Made by a program: the position numbers and the translations under genes. The notes under the pieces are model-generated. The model was not told where the DNA came from. It saw only the letters and a program-made list of their open reading frames with translations, and did not search any database. From Mesorhabditis belari (taxonomy: Eukaryota > Nematoda > Chromadorea > Rhabditida > Rhabditidae), in NCBI GenBank assembly GCA_958450365.1, contig CAUEEP010000909.1:509501-573500 (forward strand): DNA of 64,000 nucleotides, in the 5' to 3' direction. Below are positions 10,701-19,644 of this stretch, piece after piece. The first letter of the stretch is position 1; every line of letters begins with the position of its first letter.

Positions 10701-13282
10701 CCAATTTATAATTGCTGGCGAATTATCGAACCAGGTGAGGAATTGATCATTTGCTTAACTAACTAAAGACTATTCAGACGACCGACATGTCCTACTTCAA
10801 AGCCAGAATAAAACGATTGCAAGGGGTCACAGTGACGATGTTTGCCTATTCAGAGCTTCATTGTCTAGCCGACAATGACAATGATGAGACTTTTCACGAA
10901 AGGTTTGAAGCAAAACTTGTCATAATCTAGTTCTACATACCCTAGCAATTTAATTCTCATTAGTTAAGCTGAATCAACTTTAGTGTAAACTCAAAACAAG
11001 CACCAGAATGGTCTTTTCAAGCAAAATGCATTCGGGTAAGCTAAGGTTGAAATTTCTTAATAATCATTGTACTAAAGCTATCCTGGGAACCAAACAAAAC
11101 CTACGATGAGGAGACTGGCTTTCTTATAGAGATTCAAGAAGTTGAAAAAGAAAAAGAAAAGGCGAAAGGCAAATCATTGGCATGGATTTGGATTGCAAGT
11201 GTTGTAACTGGCATTATTTGCACGATTATTTGTATCGTTGGCTACAAAACAAGGTGCGATGGGTAATTATAATTCAAAATTAAATGATTCTAGGTTATTC
11301 ATTCGTCTATTCCGTTCAAAAGATGCTAAACGAGACGAGAAATTCGTAGGAACTCAAATGGAAAGATTTAAGAATCAAAAAGCTTTTAGGGAGTCTTCAT
11401 GAATATCTACAGAAAAGCTAAAAGCATCGATCGGTAAAATGATCACATTTAAAATGCAATAAATTCTTTTAGGAATCAATCGAAATGGGAAATCGATCCA
11501 TCATCACTCGTCGTCACATCGAAAAAGCTTGGTTCTGGATCGTTTGCCGTCGTCTATGAAGGGTTGCTGAAAGAAATACCACAATCATTCGATAATTTCC
11601 TTCGGATGAAGGTAAAAAAAATAAATCACTCTCAAAGTCATAATATTTAGCTCAATCCCAAGTCCTCAATCAAAACAGAGACTCGAGTAGCTGTGAAAAT
11701 GTGTCATCCACACGCGAATAGAGAAGACAAGTCAGTAATTCGCGAAGTTGGACAAGATTCGTTCTACTATTTGCGTTTTAGAGCTGAAATGCTGCGTGAA
11801 ATCGAGTTCATGATTGGGTTGGATGTTCATTCACATCTACTCTGTTTACTTGCATGTTCCACAGATCCACTTAATCCATTGATTATCACTGAAATCTGTG
11901 AGAAAGGAGATCTTCTATCATTGCTTAGGAAACCGAAAGATGAAGTTAGTGAAGGTTCGACACAAACAAGTGAATTTAGCATGAGATCACAAGCAGGGAT
12001 CTTCCCTCAATTGCATGGCAAATAAGTGATGCTTTGGTTAGTGTTAAAGCCTTCGAACCTTACATAAAAATTTAGGTCTTTCTAACTGGGAAAAACGTGA
12101 TTCATCGAGATATCGCTGCAAGAAATGTTTTGATAACTGACAAGAACTTGGCAAAGCTGGCAGGTCTGATTGTGAGACCTTTTACACGCGAGGCCCCGCT
12201 CCCTTCGCCATTGGCAATCTAACTTTGAGCTCAAATATCTTGGTATTATCTTTCCCGAATTTAAGTATTCTTGGTATCATTGGATGCGCCAAGTCTTTCC
12301 CTGTCGATTGGTACAAAAACTATTTAAATTAGACAGCCCAACACCAAGATATTTGAGCTCAAAGTTGGATTGCCAATGGCAAAGGGGCGGGGCACATATA
12401 TAAGCCCCTAAGCCCCGCCCCCTTTGCCATTGGCAATCCAACTTTGAGCTCAAATATCTTGGTGTTGGGCTGTCTAATTTAAATAGTTTTTGTACCAATC
12501 GACAGGGAAAGACTTGGCGCATCCAATGATACCAAGAATACTTAAATTCGGGAAAGATAATACCAAGATATTTGAGCTCAAAGTTAGATTGCTAATGGCA
12601 AAGGAGGCGGAGCGCGTATAAAATACTCGATAACCGATAGGTCTGGCTCCAGATCCAAGATATCTCCAGTACAATAAGCAATTCAGATTTTGGCTTGTGT
12701 CGTCGAAGTACTTCATTACTTTACACAGCAAAAGGTGGCCGTCTACCGGTGAAATGGATGGCTCCGGAGAGTTTGAGAACAGCCGAATTCACAGAGAAGA
12801 CCGATCTGTAGGTGGAAATAGTAATGGTACAACTTAAAGTTAGTTAACTCAAACTGACTGAATAGTTAACTAGTCCGGGAACTTGTTAAGATAAACATTT
12901 CAAGCATTTCATTCAGTTGGTCATTCGGTGTATTTCTATGGGAATTGTACACATTTGGTGATTCACCGTATGTTTCCCTGGATCCAGCTGACATGTTTGA
13001 GCATTTGAAAGAGGGAAATCGATTGGAGTTTCCCGAGGATACGTCGGAGGAGATGTGAGTGCACAAAACTTCCAAATATTGTAAGTGGACAAGATTATTG
13101 TTTTTAGCAAAAAGATCTCCTCTCAATGTTGGCAATTTGAGTCAACAAATCGACCGGATATTCAAACAATTTGCTCTCTTTTGTATAAAAATTTGGAAAC
13201 TGGGGATTTACGTTATGGATATCTGGACTTTCACAAGGAAAGTGTACAACAAAATGAGAACGACAGAAAAAAATCAACTTGA
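1781..13282 (+). CDS. Transmembrane receptor tyrosine kinase with repeated ectodomain modules
   Basis: A multi-exon gene. The ATG at 1781 begins a signal peptide of about 17 residues (MIFFTLLYLFTIKLINA). The ectodomain repeats a module with recurring motifs: FAFHGVRL near 1870, FAIHGDRL near 5185, FAIHGARL near 9150; an IPG block near 2535, 7770 and 9680; and a PW(I/V)(F/H)D block near 4620, 8570 and 10650. A membrane helix lies at about 11180-11255. The cytoplasmic kinase has the glycine loop GSGSFAVVYEG (about 11534), the VAVK lysine (about 11690), HRDIAARN (about 12103), DFGL (12687 on), PVKWMAPES and WSFGVFLWELYTFG; HRDIAARN and PVKWMAPE are tyrosine-kinase signatures. The stop is at 13280-13282. 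Introns hold a mariner, several MITEs and a long palindrome (12164-12686 is one intron). Exon boundaries in the ectodomain are only partly resolved. The ligand is unknown and I do not recognise the ectodomain family; a divergent CUB-like fold is possible. Confidence 0.8.
2780..4045 (+). mobile_element. Full-length mariner transposon (1266 bp), inactive
   Basis: The terminal inverted repeats GGTTGTCCAGTTATGAATGC and, inverted, GGTTGTCCAGTTATAAATGC match with one difference over about 23 bp. They are flanked by TA duplications at 2778-2779 and 4046-4047. Length and ends are typical of mariner. It sits inside an intron of the receptor kinase gene. The well-preserved ends suggest a fairly recent insertion, although the transposase is already broken. 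Confidence 0.95.
2972..3976 (+). pseudogene. Mariner transposase, DD34D, broken by a stop and an upstream frameshift
   Basis: The N-terminal part is a helix-turn-helix DNA-binding region (SQCRRWFQRFREGNESLEDD). It is followed by the catalytic core with TCDEKW, QDNARPH and SPSDYHLF; 34 residues separate the last two aspartates, giving DD34D. An in-frame TGA at 3290-3292 interrupts the linker, and the same frame then resumes to 3976. At the N-terminus the expected start lies in a different frame (around 2948-2995, reading FRLRASLWYDFKLGK) and is joined by an extra short segment near 2999-3015, and a stop codon lies just after its possible ATG. The enzyme should not be produced intact. Confidence 0.9.
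5489..5884. mobile_element. TA-flanked CAGGGT MITE, family 1, copy 1
   Basis: The left end CAGGGTAACCAGAAATAATC and the inverted right end (GGATGACGAGAAATAACCCG) are flanked by TA (5487-5488 and 5885-5886). Internal sequence is also an inverted repeat (the block ATATTTCTGTTATTTGTAGA and its complement). There is no transposase. A second member of this family is at 48252-48717. It lies in an ectodomain intron of the receptor kinase. Confidence 0.85.
5899..7497. mobile_element. Composite Tc1/mariner-type element with 450-bp perfect inverted arms
   Basis: TA-flanked (5897-5898 and 7498-7499), with ends CAGGGTGCGTCACACAACGA and, inverted, CAGGGTGCGTCATAATTATT. Positions 5933-6382 and 6521-6970 appear to be exact inverted copies (both strands carry the same 76-codon reading frame). 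The right third (6980-7497) has its own pair of inner repeats, GTGCGTCATAATTATTGCAA at 6980 and its complement at the right end, and contains a transposase tail. It therefore looks like a palindromic MITE fused to a deleted autonomous element, both sharing the GTGCGTCA end. Confidence 0.85.
7099..7374 (+). pseudogene. C-terminal fragment of a Tc1/mariner-family transposase
   Basis: The frame reads PAHTKKTVQDW, then WPPNSPDLNVMDFSIWAILE, and ends in a stop at 7372-7374. The PAHT and SPDLN..DFS..W blocks are the hallmark of the last third of Tc1/maT-type DDE transposases, SPDLN carrying the third catalytic acidic residue. The N-terminal half, including the DNA-binding domain and first catalytic residue, is missing, so this copy cannot encode an enzyme. 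Confidence 0.85.
7930..8043 (+). repeat. Degenerate minisatellite, about 11-12 bp unit
   Basis: Roughly ten imperfect copies of a unit like TTCGGTTCCTA or TTCGGTTCCCA in tandem. It lies in an intron of the receptor kinase, just after the exon carrying the second IPG block. Confidence 0.8.
9791..10072. mobile_element. TA-flanked CAGGGT MITE (282 bp)
   Basis: Ends CAGGGTTGTTCACAATTATA and, inverted, CAGGGTGGCCCAAAATTATA are flanked by TA at 9789-9790 and 10073-10074. The inner sequence continues as an imperfect inverted repeat with GCGTCGC..TTC blocks. There is no coding capacity. Its ends resemble those of the element at 15543-16289. It sits in a receptor-kinase intron, immediately after the third-module exon. 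Confidence 0.85.
12186..12625. repeat. Nested palindrome inside the intron before the kinase DFG exon
   Basis: Two arms of about 190-200 bp, inverted around a short centre near 12404. Within each arm the block containing TTTGAGCTCAAATATCTTGG recurs at both ends in opposite orientation, so the structure is a palindrome of palindromes. Edges carry GCCCCGCC/GGCGGGG-type sequence next to GCCATTGGCAAT. A related copy is at 58790-59130. The reading frames inside are only by-products. It lies fully within intron 12164-12686, so the kinase frame is intact. Confidence 0.85.
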
Positions 13283-13348
13283 AATGGCTGATTGATGGTT
13301 TTTGTCTATTCTGATTTGCTTGCAATTAGTTGATGTTGATCTAGAGTT

Positions 13349-13365
13349 AATAAAATGAATTTATT
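13349..13365. promoter_or_regulatory. Back-to-back polyadenylation signals for the two convergent kinase genes
   Basis: AATAAA on the + strand at 13349-13354 lies 67 bases after the stop of the tyrosine kinase. TTTATT at 13360-13365 is AATAAA on the - strand, about 100 bases beyond the stop of the second kinase. The two transcripts are therefore expected to overlap at their 3' ends. Confidence 0.65.
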
Positions 13366-13466
13366 GTTCTGACAAAGTACAATTCAAAATGACAACAAGC
13401 TTTTCATTTACCCATTTAGCAGACACAAATTTTATGACCCATAAAAATTTACTTCATACTTTTTTG

Positions 13467-16400
13467 TTAGCTTATTGATTGTGTTCCGCTGGCGAAGGCT
13501 CTATGAATGAAGCTTAGCGTGAGCTCCAAATCACTCTCGGCTTCTTCTTCGATCGGCACTCTTTCGACGGATTCGTCAAAGCCGATCGGACGCAAAATTC
13601 GTTTTTGTTCTTCGTCGATTATCGGCTCAAAGTGGAACTCATTGCTGAAAGGGATCGGCTGAAAATAAAGCGTTTTAGAGGAGAGGCACTTTAAAAGACT
13701 ACACCTTATTGATTTGATAGAGAACCTCGGCGGCCATCGGTCTGAAACGCCGATTGAAGTTGGTGCAACTAAAATTGATCTTTTTTGGTCAACTTCTGAG
13801 CACGTGTCAACAATTGGTACAATTGTAACAATGAATTGGTAAGACAGAAAGCTCGGAACCTTTTGATGATCTTCTGAAAGTGGGATGGGCATTTCGGTAG
13901 CGACAACATATCAGGTTTCTCTTTTAATAAATCAGCCACAAAATCGTCTCGATGGAAGTGCTCTTTACCATAGTCGGCGAAGACAATTCTGTAAACAAAA
14001 GAGTCTGAATGAAACTTTCGCATTTCGCATTAGAGTGTAGTGTAGTGTAGACGAGTTTTTTCACAGGATCACTATTCCCCCAATTAAACCTTTGGTACTA
14101 AAAAATCATGCAAAAAATGCTTAAAATGGTATCGTTTGACACCCAACATTGTAACACAAATTAGCGCTAAGATATGAGCGTTAAAAATTAGACTACGCAA
14201 CTGTACGCGGCTCGCTAATACATCATTTACGGTCTGAAACTAAACCTCCTTTCTATCATCTCCCATAAGACGAGACCCAAACTGAAGATATCGTTTCGAT
14301 GCGAGTTCTTCAATGAAAAAAAGCATATTATTTTTTAAAAAGAAGTAAAAAAAGCACTTGCAACTCATCGGTGTTGTTCTCCTGATCACCATAGATTCTT
14401 TGCGGGGGACTCATGTACCGAGGTGTTCCCACAAACGTCCCAGAGCAGCTTTGCTCTATGCATTTCGATAAGCCGAAGTCGCCCATTTTCAAGTGGAATC
14501 TGCTCGTCACGAAAATACTTATAAAGAGTTGATTTTCAGAAACGTTTTCACCCTACTTTGTCGGATTGATGTCACGATGGATAAGGTTGAATTCGCGATA
14601 CATGTACCTAACTGCCTCAAAGAGCTGCTCACTCCACGTGACCACAGTTCGCATCGTGTAGACGATTCGTGCGTCGTGCAGCACTGAAGTAAGAAAAGCT
14701 TTCGAAAATCTGAGATCTCTGCGCAGTTTGCGTGGTTTTTAAAGGAAAATCCTCGGCTTATGGCTAATAACCTTCTACAGTCGAACCTCATTCGTGACCT
14801 AAGAAAGAGATTCTGCAAAATACGGCCACTAAAGATGTCAAGTTAGATAGATTTATGTATCAAGCGACTCTAAAAAGTCCGCTCATTACCGAGGTTAGTT
14901 CATTGTTCAAGGTGGTCACTAATGAGGTTCGACTGTAACTTAAAAAGAAGCACATCTTTTCAATTCCCCTTGCTCGCAGAACTCCATGATGATCCCAAAT
15001 TTCTCTGGCTTCTTCATCGTTCCCAGCAAAGCCACCACATTGGAATGCGATAATTTCTCGAGAACTTCGAATTCTTTTTGGTACAATGCGACCTCATTTG
15101 CTGTGAAACATCTAACGTACTTGATGACGGCTGGCCTGGAAAGCAAGTCTGCTGGTTTTGATCATCCAAAAGGAACCTTGAGTAATTGATGAGTTCGTAA
15201 ACTTCGCCAAACGATCCCCGACCAATAAATTTTTCTTGTAGATCTGCCCCAAGTCTCTGAAATGTTTCTCAGGGTTTTTCAGTCTGCTTCTACTCACTTC
15301 CACCGGATCTGATGGCACGAACATCGAAGGTAAAAGCTCTTCTCTTGACCCGAATTGAACCCTGTCTCGAAATGATTACTAGCTAGTATGTCTGATCGAA
15401 ACCTTTCTACAGCAGCACCTATTTTTCGGTGTTTGACCCAAAAAAATACACCAGTTGCCAGAAATATCAATAGGAACACAGGAATGAGCAGCCAGAAATG
15501 CAAAAATGATGCATCAGTAGCTAAACGGTTTTTAGTAAATTACAGGGTGGTCCAAAATTATAGCAACTCGACATTTTCTGTCTAACTCGGCAACACAGTC
15601 ATCCATTCTCTTTTGGATGTTTTTAAATTGAAATTAACATGATTTCCTAATTGAAATTAACAGGATTAACAGAAACGTTTCTTTTGGTTGGAAACGTTTT
15701 TGTTAATTTTATACGATGCTTTAAAGTTGAGACACACTAACCGCCCGGCGACTCTGCCATTTTTTTAAGTTTTCCAGGTTCGTTTGTGCGATTACAGGTT
15801 TCCTTTTCAAGATGAACAAAGTTTTTTTTATTTATTTAATTTGTTTCCAATGCAAATTAAGCCCGGAGCATCATGTTCGAATCCAATTTTTGAGACTACG
15901 TTAAAACGCTGTTTTTCAGCTGAGTTTGCCATCAGTCGTATTTCTTTGCAAAAAAGCACACTTTTTTTCCAAAATTTTGACAATCTTTTACAAAAGAAAC
16001 ATGTAAAACTATTCTAAGAGCTTAAAAAGGTAAAAAGGAATCAGCTTTCTCGAGATTTTGCAAGAAAAACGATCACTTCTTATCACAAACGCTGGGTCGC
16101 CAGACGATCACGGTGACTCAGATTTGAGCTTCTATAAAGAGATAACAAAAGAGTTTTCAGCCAAAACTAAAGTTTCTGTTTTTGTAGATAGTGTCAGTTT
16201 ACTGTTTAAAAAATATTCTAAGAGAAACAAACAGCGGCTGTCGAGTTACATCAAGAAAAGTCGAGTTGCTATCATTTTGGACCACCCTGTACATTTAAAA
16301 ATGACCAGTTAAAGAGGGCACTGTCACAAATACCCTTTTGTATGTATTGCAATCACCTGGACTGGGTGCAATCGTAGTTGTTGAGGTGGTGGTTGTTGTT

Positions 16401-16948
16401 GTTGTTGTTTTTGGCGGTGCTTCGACCAGCTTGAGTGTTGACCCACAAAGCAAAGGAAGCATCGTTGGCTCCTTCAGCTTAAAGATGAGGTCACTAGGAG
16501 AGTGGCATGGCTCATTGTAAGTCTCGACACGAAACGCCACCTGTAAGCGCCTTCAAGTTTCAAGTAGACGTCTATATTCTTTGATGGCTACAACATTTAT
16601 TTTCAACTCCAGTAAAGAAGTAAAGAAAGTAAAGGAAAGAAAGAAGAGTCTGGAGAAGCTCACCCATTCGTCATGATCACTGAGTAAACGAGCGTTGAAC
16701 GGGGCACTGGTAGCCCAGAAATTAGGAACAAAGTCCCAGCACTGGCTCGTGTGGCCCTTGATGAGTGCTTCGCAAAGTTGTTCCGGTCGAGTCGCCCCTG
16801 GCCAGTCCCAGTTGTCTGTATTCGAGATATCAACAACCCGCCAGTCATCGAATGTCTGATTAAAGATGCAAAATTTGAATGGTAGCATGATCGAGTACAT
16901 CGAGCAGGTTGAGATAAAAAGTAGAGAAATGAGAAGTTTCTTCTTCAT
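13467..16948 (-). CDS. Single-pass receptor-like protein kinase with short Cys/Thr-rich ectodomain
   Basis: ATG at 16948 with a signal peptide (MKKKLLISLLFISTCSMYS). The ectodomain of exons 16664-16948 and 16334-16540 has several cysteines and a Thr-rich linker (about residues TTTTTTTTSTTT). Following the intron that holds a MITE, an exon encodes a membrane helix (FWLLIPVFLLIFLATGVFFW, about 15440-15500). The kinase has the loop GRGSFGEVYE (about 15210), AVIKY with the lysine (about 15130), HRDINP (about 14560), DFGLSK and GTPRYMSP (about 14400-14480) and NDIFSLGLVLWEM (about 14270); the tail ends at 13467. The GTPRYMSP activation segment and HRDIN loop are Ser/Thr-kinase-like rather than tyrosine-kinase-like, recalling the GCN2/PERK group, but the ectodomain is far too short for PERK. 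The family is unassigned and the ligand unknown. Confidence 0.75.
15543..16289. mobile_element. TA-flanked CAGGGTGG element (747 bp) in a kinase intron
   Basis: Ends CAGGGTGGTCCAAAATTATA and, inverted, CAGGGTGGTCCAAAATGATA have one difference in about 30 bp, and TA flanks them at 15541-15542 and 16290-16291. Internal + frames (around 15784-16017 and 16058-16312) show no recognisable domain; degraded transposase is possible. A block at about 15705-15797 recurs at about 17149-17243. It lies between the ectodomain and membrane-helix exons of the second kinase. Confidence 0.85.
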
Positions 16949-18785
16949 CCGATCTAAAGATAATGATCTACAAGGTGAGATTGTGGAGTAAACAGCTCTG
17001 AACAGTCATTTAGATCGAATAGGCGGAACTTTCGCAATAACGGGGGTGGCATTTCAATACTATTTAGGAGGGGAACACTATTTAGGCATGCCTTATCCCG
17101 TGCCTTAGCAAGTTTTTCTTAAGTTCTTTTTTAAAGTGGTATAGATTTGTTAATTTTATACGATGCTTGAAAGTTGAGACACGCTAACCGCCCGGCGACT
17201 CTGCCATTTTGTTAAGTTTCCAGGCTCGTTTGTGCGATTATTAGGCTGTTCATTTGCCGATCTAGACGTCAATAGGAGTGCAACGGAAGGCACGTCGTTT
17301 ACCTCTTTAAAATCGATCCTTTTTTAAAGTGGTATAGAAAGATTGAGTTAAATCGGATCTATCTAAATAAACCTATTTATGTGCAAAAGGTTTTAAAACC
17401 ATGATTATATCACGGCTAAAACATGGTGACCAAAAGTGACCCCCTGAGTGCCACCCCGTTATTGTGAAAGATTCGAATAGCCCAGCAAGTTAAATCTTTA
17501 AAATCTTTTATGTCAAACTTAAGCACAAGATGATGATGGCTTTAAGTAATAAAGATTCGATAGCGCTTGATCGTCGTCGTTCAGAATAAAGGAAACCTTA
17601 AAAAGTGTCAAGTCAAAAGAAAAGTTTGGTAATTTCTCAAAAGAAAAAGGTTAGCTATTAGAATTTAACATGAAGCAAAATACCATTCTCCAAAGTTTTT
17701 CAGAGTAAATGCGAGTTAATAAGAACTCTCACCGAGAAAACTGTGACAAAGAAATGAGGAAAGGAGAAAAAAAAAGGCAATAAATCTTTTGTGTTAAGCC
17801 CCATACTCTCAAAACAGTTGCTGGCTCAAAAATTGCCTCAAAACAACGAGAAAAAAAATTAACTTACCAAATGAAAACTCGGTCACAAAACTTCTGCTGG
17901 ATAAACACGAAAAAAGCGAATTTGATTGTGGCATTTTGCAATGGGACAACCAAAACTCGAACTTTTCTTCTTTGAAAAGTTACTTTGAAAAGTTTATTGC
18001 CAGGATTGTCTTTAGCGTAAGATTTAGTCATTTTCGAAAAATGTTGTTAAGTTTTCCTGTTAAAACTGCCTTTGATAAATTTATCGAATGCACTCATCAA
18101 AAGTTTATGCTGATAAATAGAGGCTTTCGTAGTGCTTTCTAGAAAAGACAAAACGCCGATTGCCTCAGAGAAACGTCTCCCTCTTTGAAATGGTTTTTCG
18201 AGCAGCACAAAAATGGGGCTTAGGCTTAGGCTCAGATCACCGCTGGTTGTTGAATGAAAAGAGGAAGCGAACATTGAGTTTGAAAGTTCAGATTAAAAGT
18301 TTGATTGGAAAGTAGAGGATCGATCTGTTCATTTTTCGGTCTGTCGTTCAATAGAAGTCTGTCGTCTGTCTGTCGTCTGTCAGTCTGTCGGTCAATAGGA
18401 GTGCAACGGAAAACAGGTCGTTTACCTCTTGAAAATCAATTCTTTGGCATTTCTTTACATCATTAGATAGCATTTTAAAAACTCTATCGAACGCCAAATG
18501 GATCGTCTTCGTAAAAAAAATCGAAAATCTTGCAATGTTTATTCAGGGATAGATATAGAACAATTGCACAATGGATAGGAATGCGTTGGGGGAATGCAGT
18601 AAAATGATCATGAAAAGGAAAAGGATAAAAGAATTTATTTAGAGAAATCACATAGCATTTACAAGGTGAGCATCAAATGAACTCGATTTTGATGAAAGGA
18701 CTTTGACTTTACTGCTGTTTAGTAGCGAGGTGCCTGAAATGATTTTCATTATTGTTTGCCCAACAAATAGTTTCTGATGATGACT
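16949..18785. other. Intergenic DNA with repeats
   Basis: No supported gene. It holds a fold-back element (17014-17484). Short blocks similar to one another occur at about 17262 and 18390 (AATAGGAGTGCAACGGA followed by GTCGTTTACCTCTT). A tandem CTGTC-rich stretch is at about 18340-18400, and a short GGCTTAGGCTTAGGC stretch at about 18217. The region upstream of 16948 must contain the promoter of the second kinase. Confidence 0.5.
17014..17484. repeat. Inverted-repeat element, about 470 bp
   Basis: The left arm around 17029-17051 (CGCAATAACGGGGGTGGCA) is matched, inverted, by the right arm around 17449-17473 (TGCCACCCCGTTATTGTG), with flanking GAATAGGC / GAATAGCC similarity. It contains a block shared with the element at 15543-16289 (about 17149-17243), which suggests one element inserted into another. 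Confidence 0.65.
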
Positions 18786-18968
18786 TTAATCACTAAATTG
18801 CTCATATCCATCTTTTGGTTTCTTGTTCACCTGTCCACTGGATGGAGTGGCCGTTCCCGGTGCTCCCTTTTGTCCTTGTTTTGGGTTGATTCTTTCCCGG
18901 TGTCGTTGCCTCTTCTTTTCCTTGTTCTTTTGCTCCTTCTTCCTTTGCATTCTCGAGTTTTCATTCAC
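18786..18968 (-). CDS. Possible last exon encoding a charged Lys/Arg/Gln-rich tail
   Basis: An open frame of 60 residues, extremely rich in K, R, E and Q (contains QRKKEQKNKEKKRQRHRERI) and ending DGYEQFSD before the stop. The composition looks more like a coding C-terminus than random AT-rich DNA, but no upstream exon, signal or domain could be connected to it. It could be a fragment left beside the duplicated segment at 19014-19208, or chance. Confidence 0.25.
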   Translation of the reverse strand: MNENSRMQRKKEQKNKEKKRQRHRERINPKQGQKGAPGTATPSSGQVNKKPKDGYEQFSD

Positions 18969-19013
18969 TTAATGAAGCCTGATGTCTTGTCGATGACATG
19001 AGTAAGCTAGCAT

Positions 19014-19208
19014 TTTTTCACAAGGAAAGTGTACAACAAAATGAGAACGACGGGAAAAATCAGCTTGAAATGGTTGATTTATAGGTTTTCTGTACTCTGA
19101 TTTGCTTGCAATTAGTTGATGTTGATCTAAAGTTAATAAAATAAATGTATTGTTCTGACAAAGTAAAGCTAAAAATGACAATAAACATTTCATTTACCCA
19201 TTTAAAAG
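19014..19208 (+). pseudogene. Displaced copy of the receptor kinase 3' end and convergent 3' UTR
   Basis: This stretch aligns by eye over nearly 200 bp to 13229-13425, with roughly one difference in eight to ten bases. The aligned part covers the last 18 or so codons of the tyrosine kinase, its stop region and the shared 3' UTR with the second kinase (including GATTTGCTTGCAATTAGTTG and TTATTGTTCTGACAAAGTA-like blocks). Upstream kinase sequence is absent, so it is a truncated segmental duplicate rather than a gene. Confidence 0.8.
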
Positions 19209-19644
19209 TTGACCGATAAGATCATGGTGAATTGCAAGATCGTTCTGCAAACCAGGATCATTCGAATAATTGCTGTCACTCTTCACAGAAGATAAGATTC
19301 CATCAACAAATCGAAGCAAATTATTTAATGATTATTTAGCAAATGATTATTTGAAAGCCACTCCCTGCCATGTCAACATCTTTTAGTTTTCTTTTTGCAG
19401 TAGCAAATGAGAAATTTCGATGTATTATAAGTGTTTCTTGATTTTCATATTTTGCATCATAACTTTGTAAAACGTTTATCGAAAATATTCAGAAATTTAT
19501 TGATTAGATTCTTTTTCTCTTTCAATTTGAACTCCCTCTGGTTTCTGAAGATAAATCTGAGCTTTTTGGGATATATAACTTGCACCGCTTTCCATTGAAA
19601 CTGCTGCATTTGAGCTAAAAGTATTGATCAGTTGATGTTTTCAT

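Noticed and set aside
12277..12731. Frames of 81-85 codons on the - strand.
   Set aside because: They lie wholly in the intronic palindrome of the receptor kinase.
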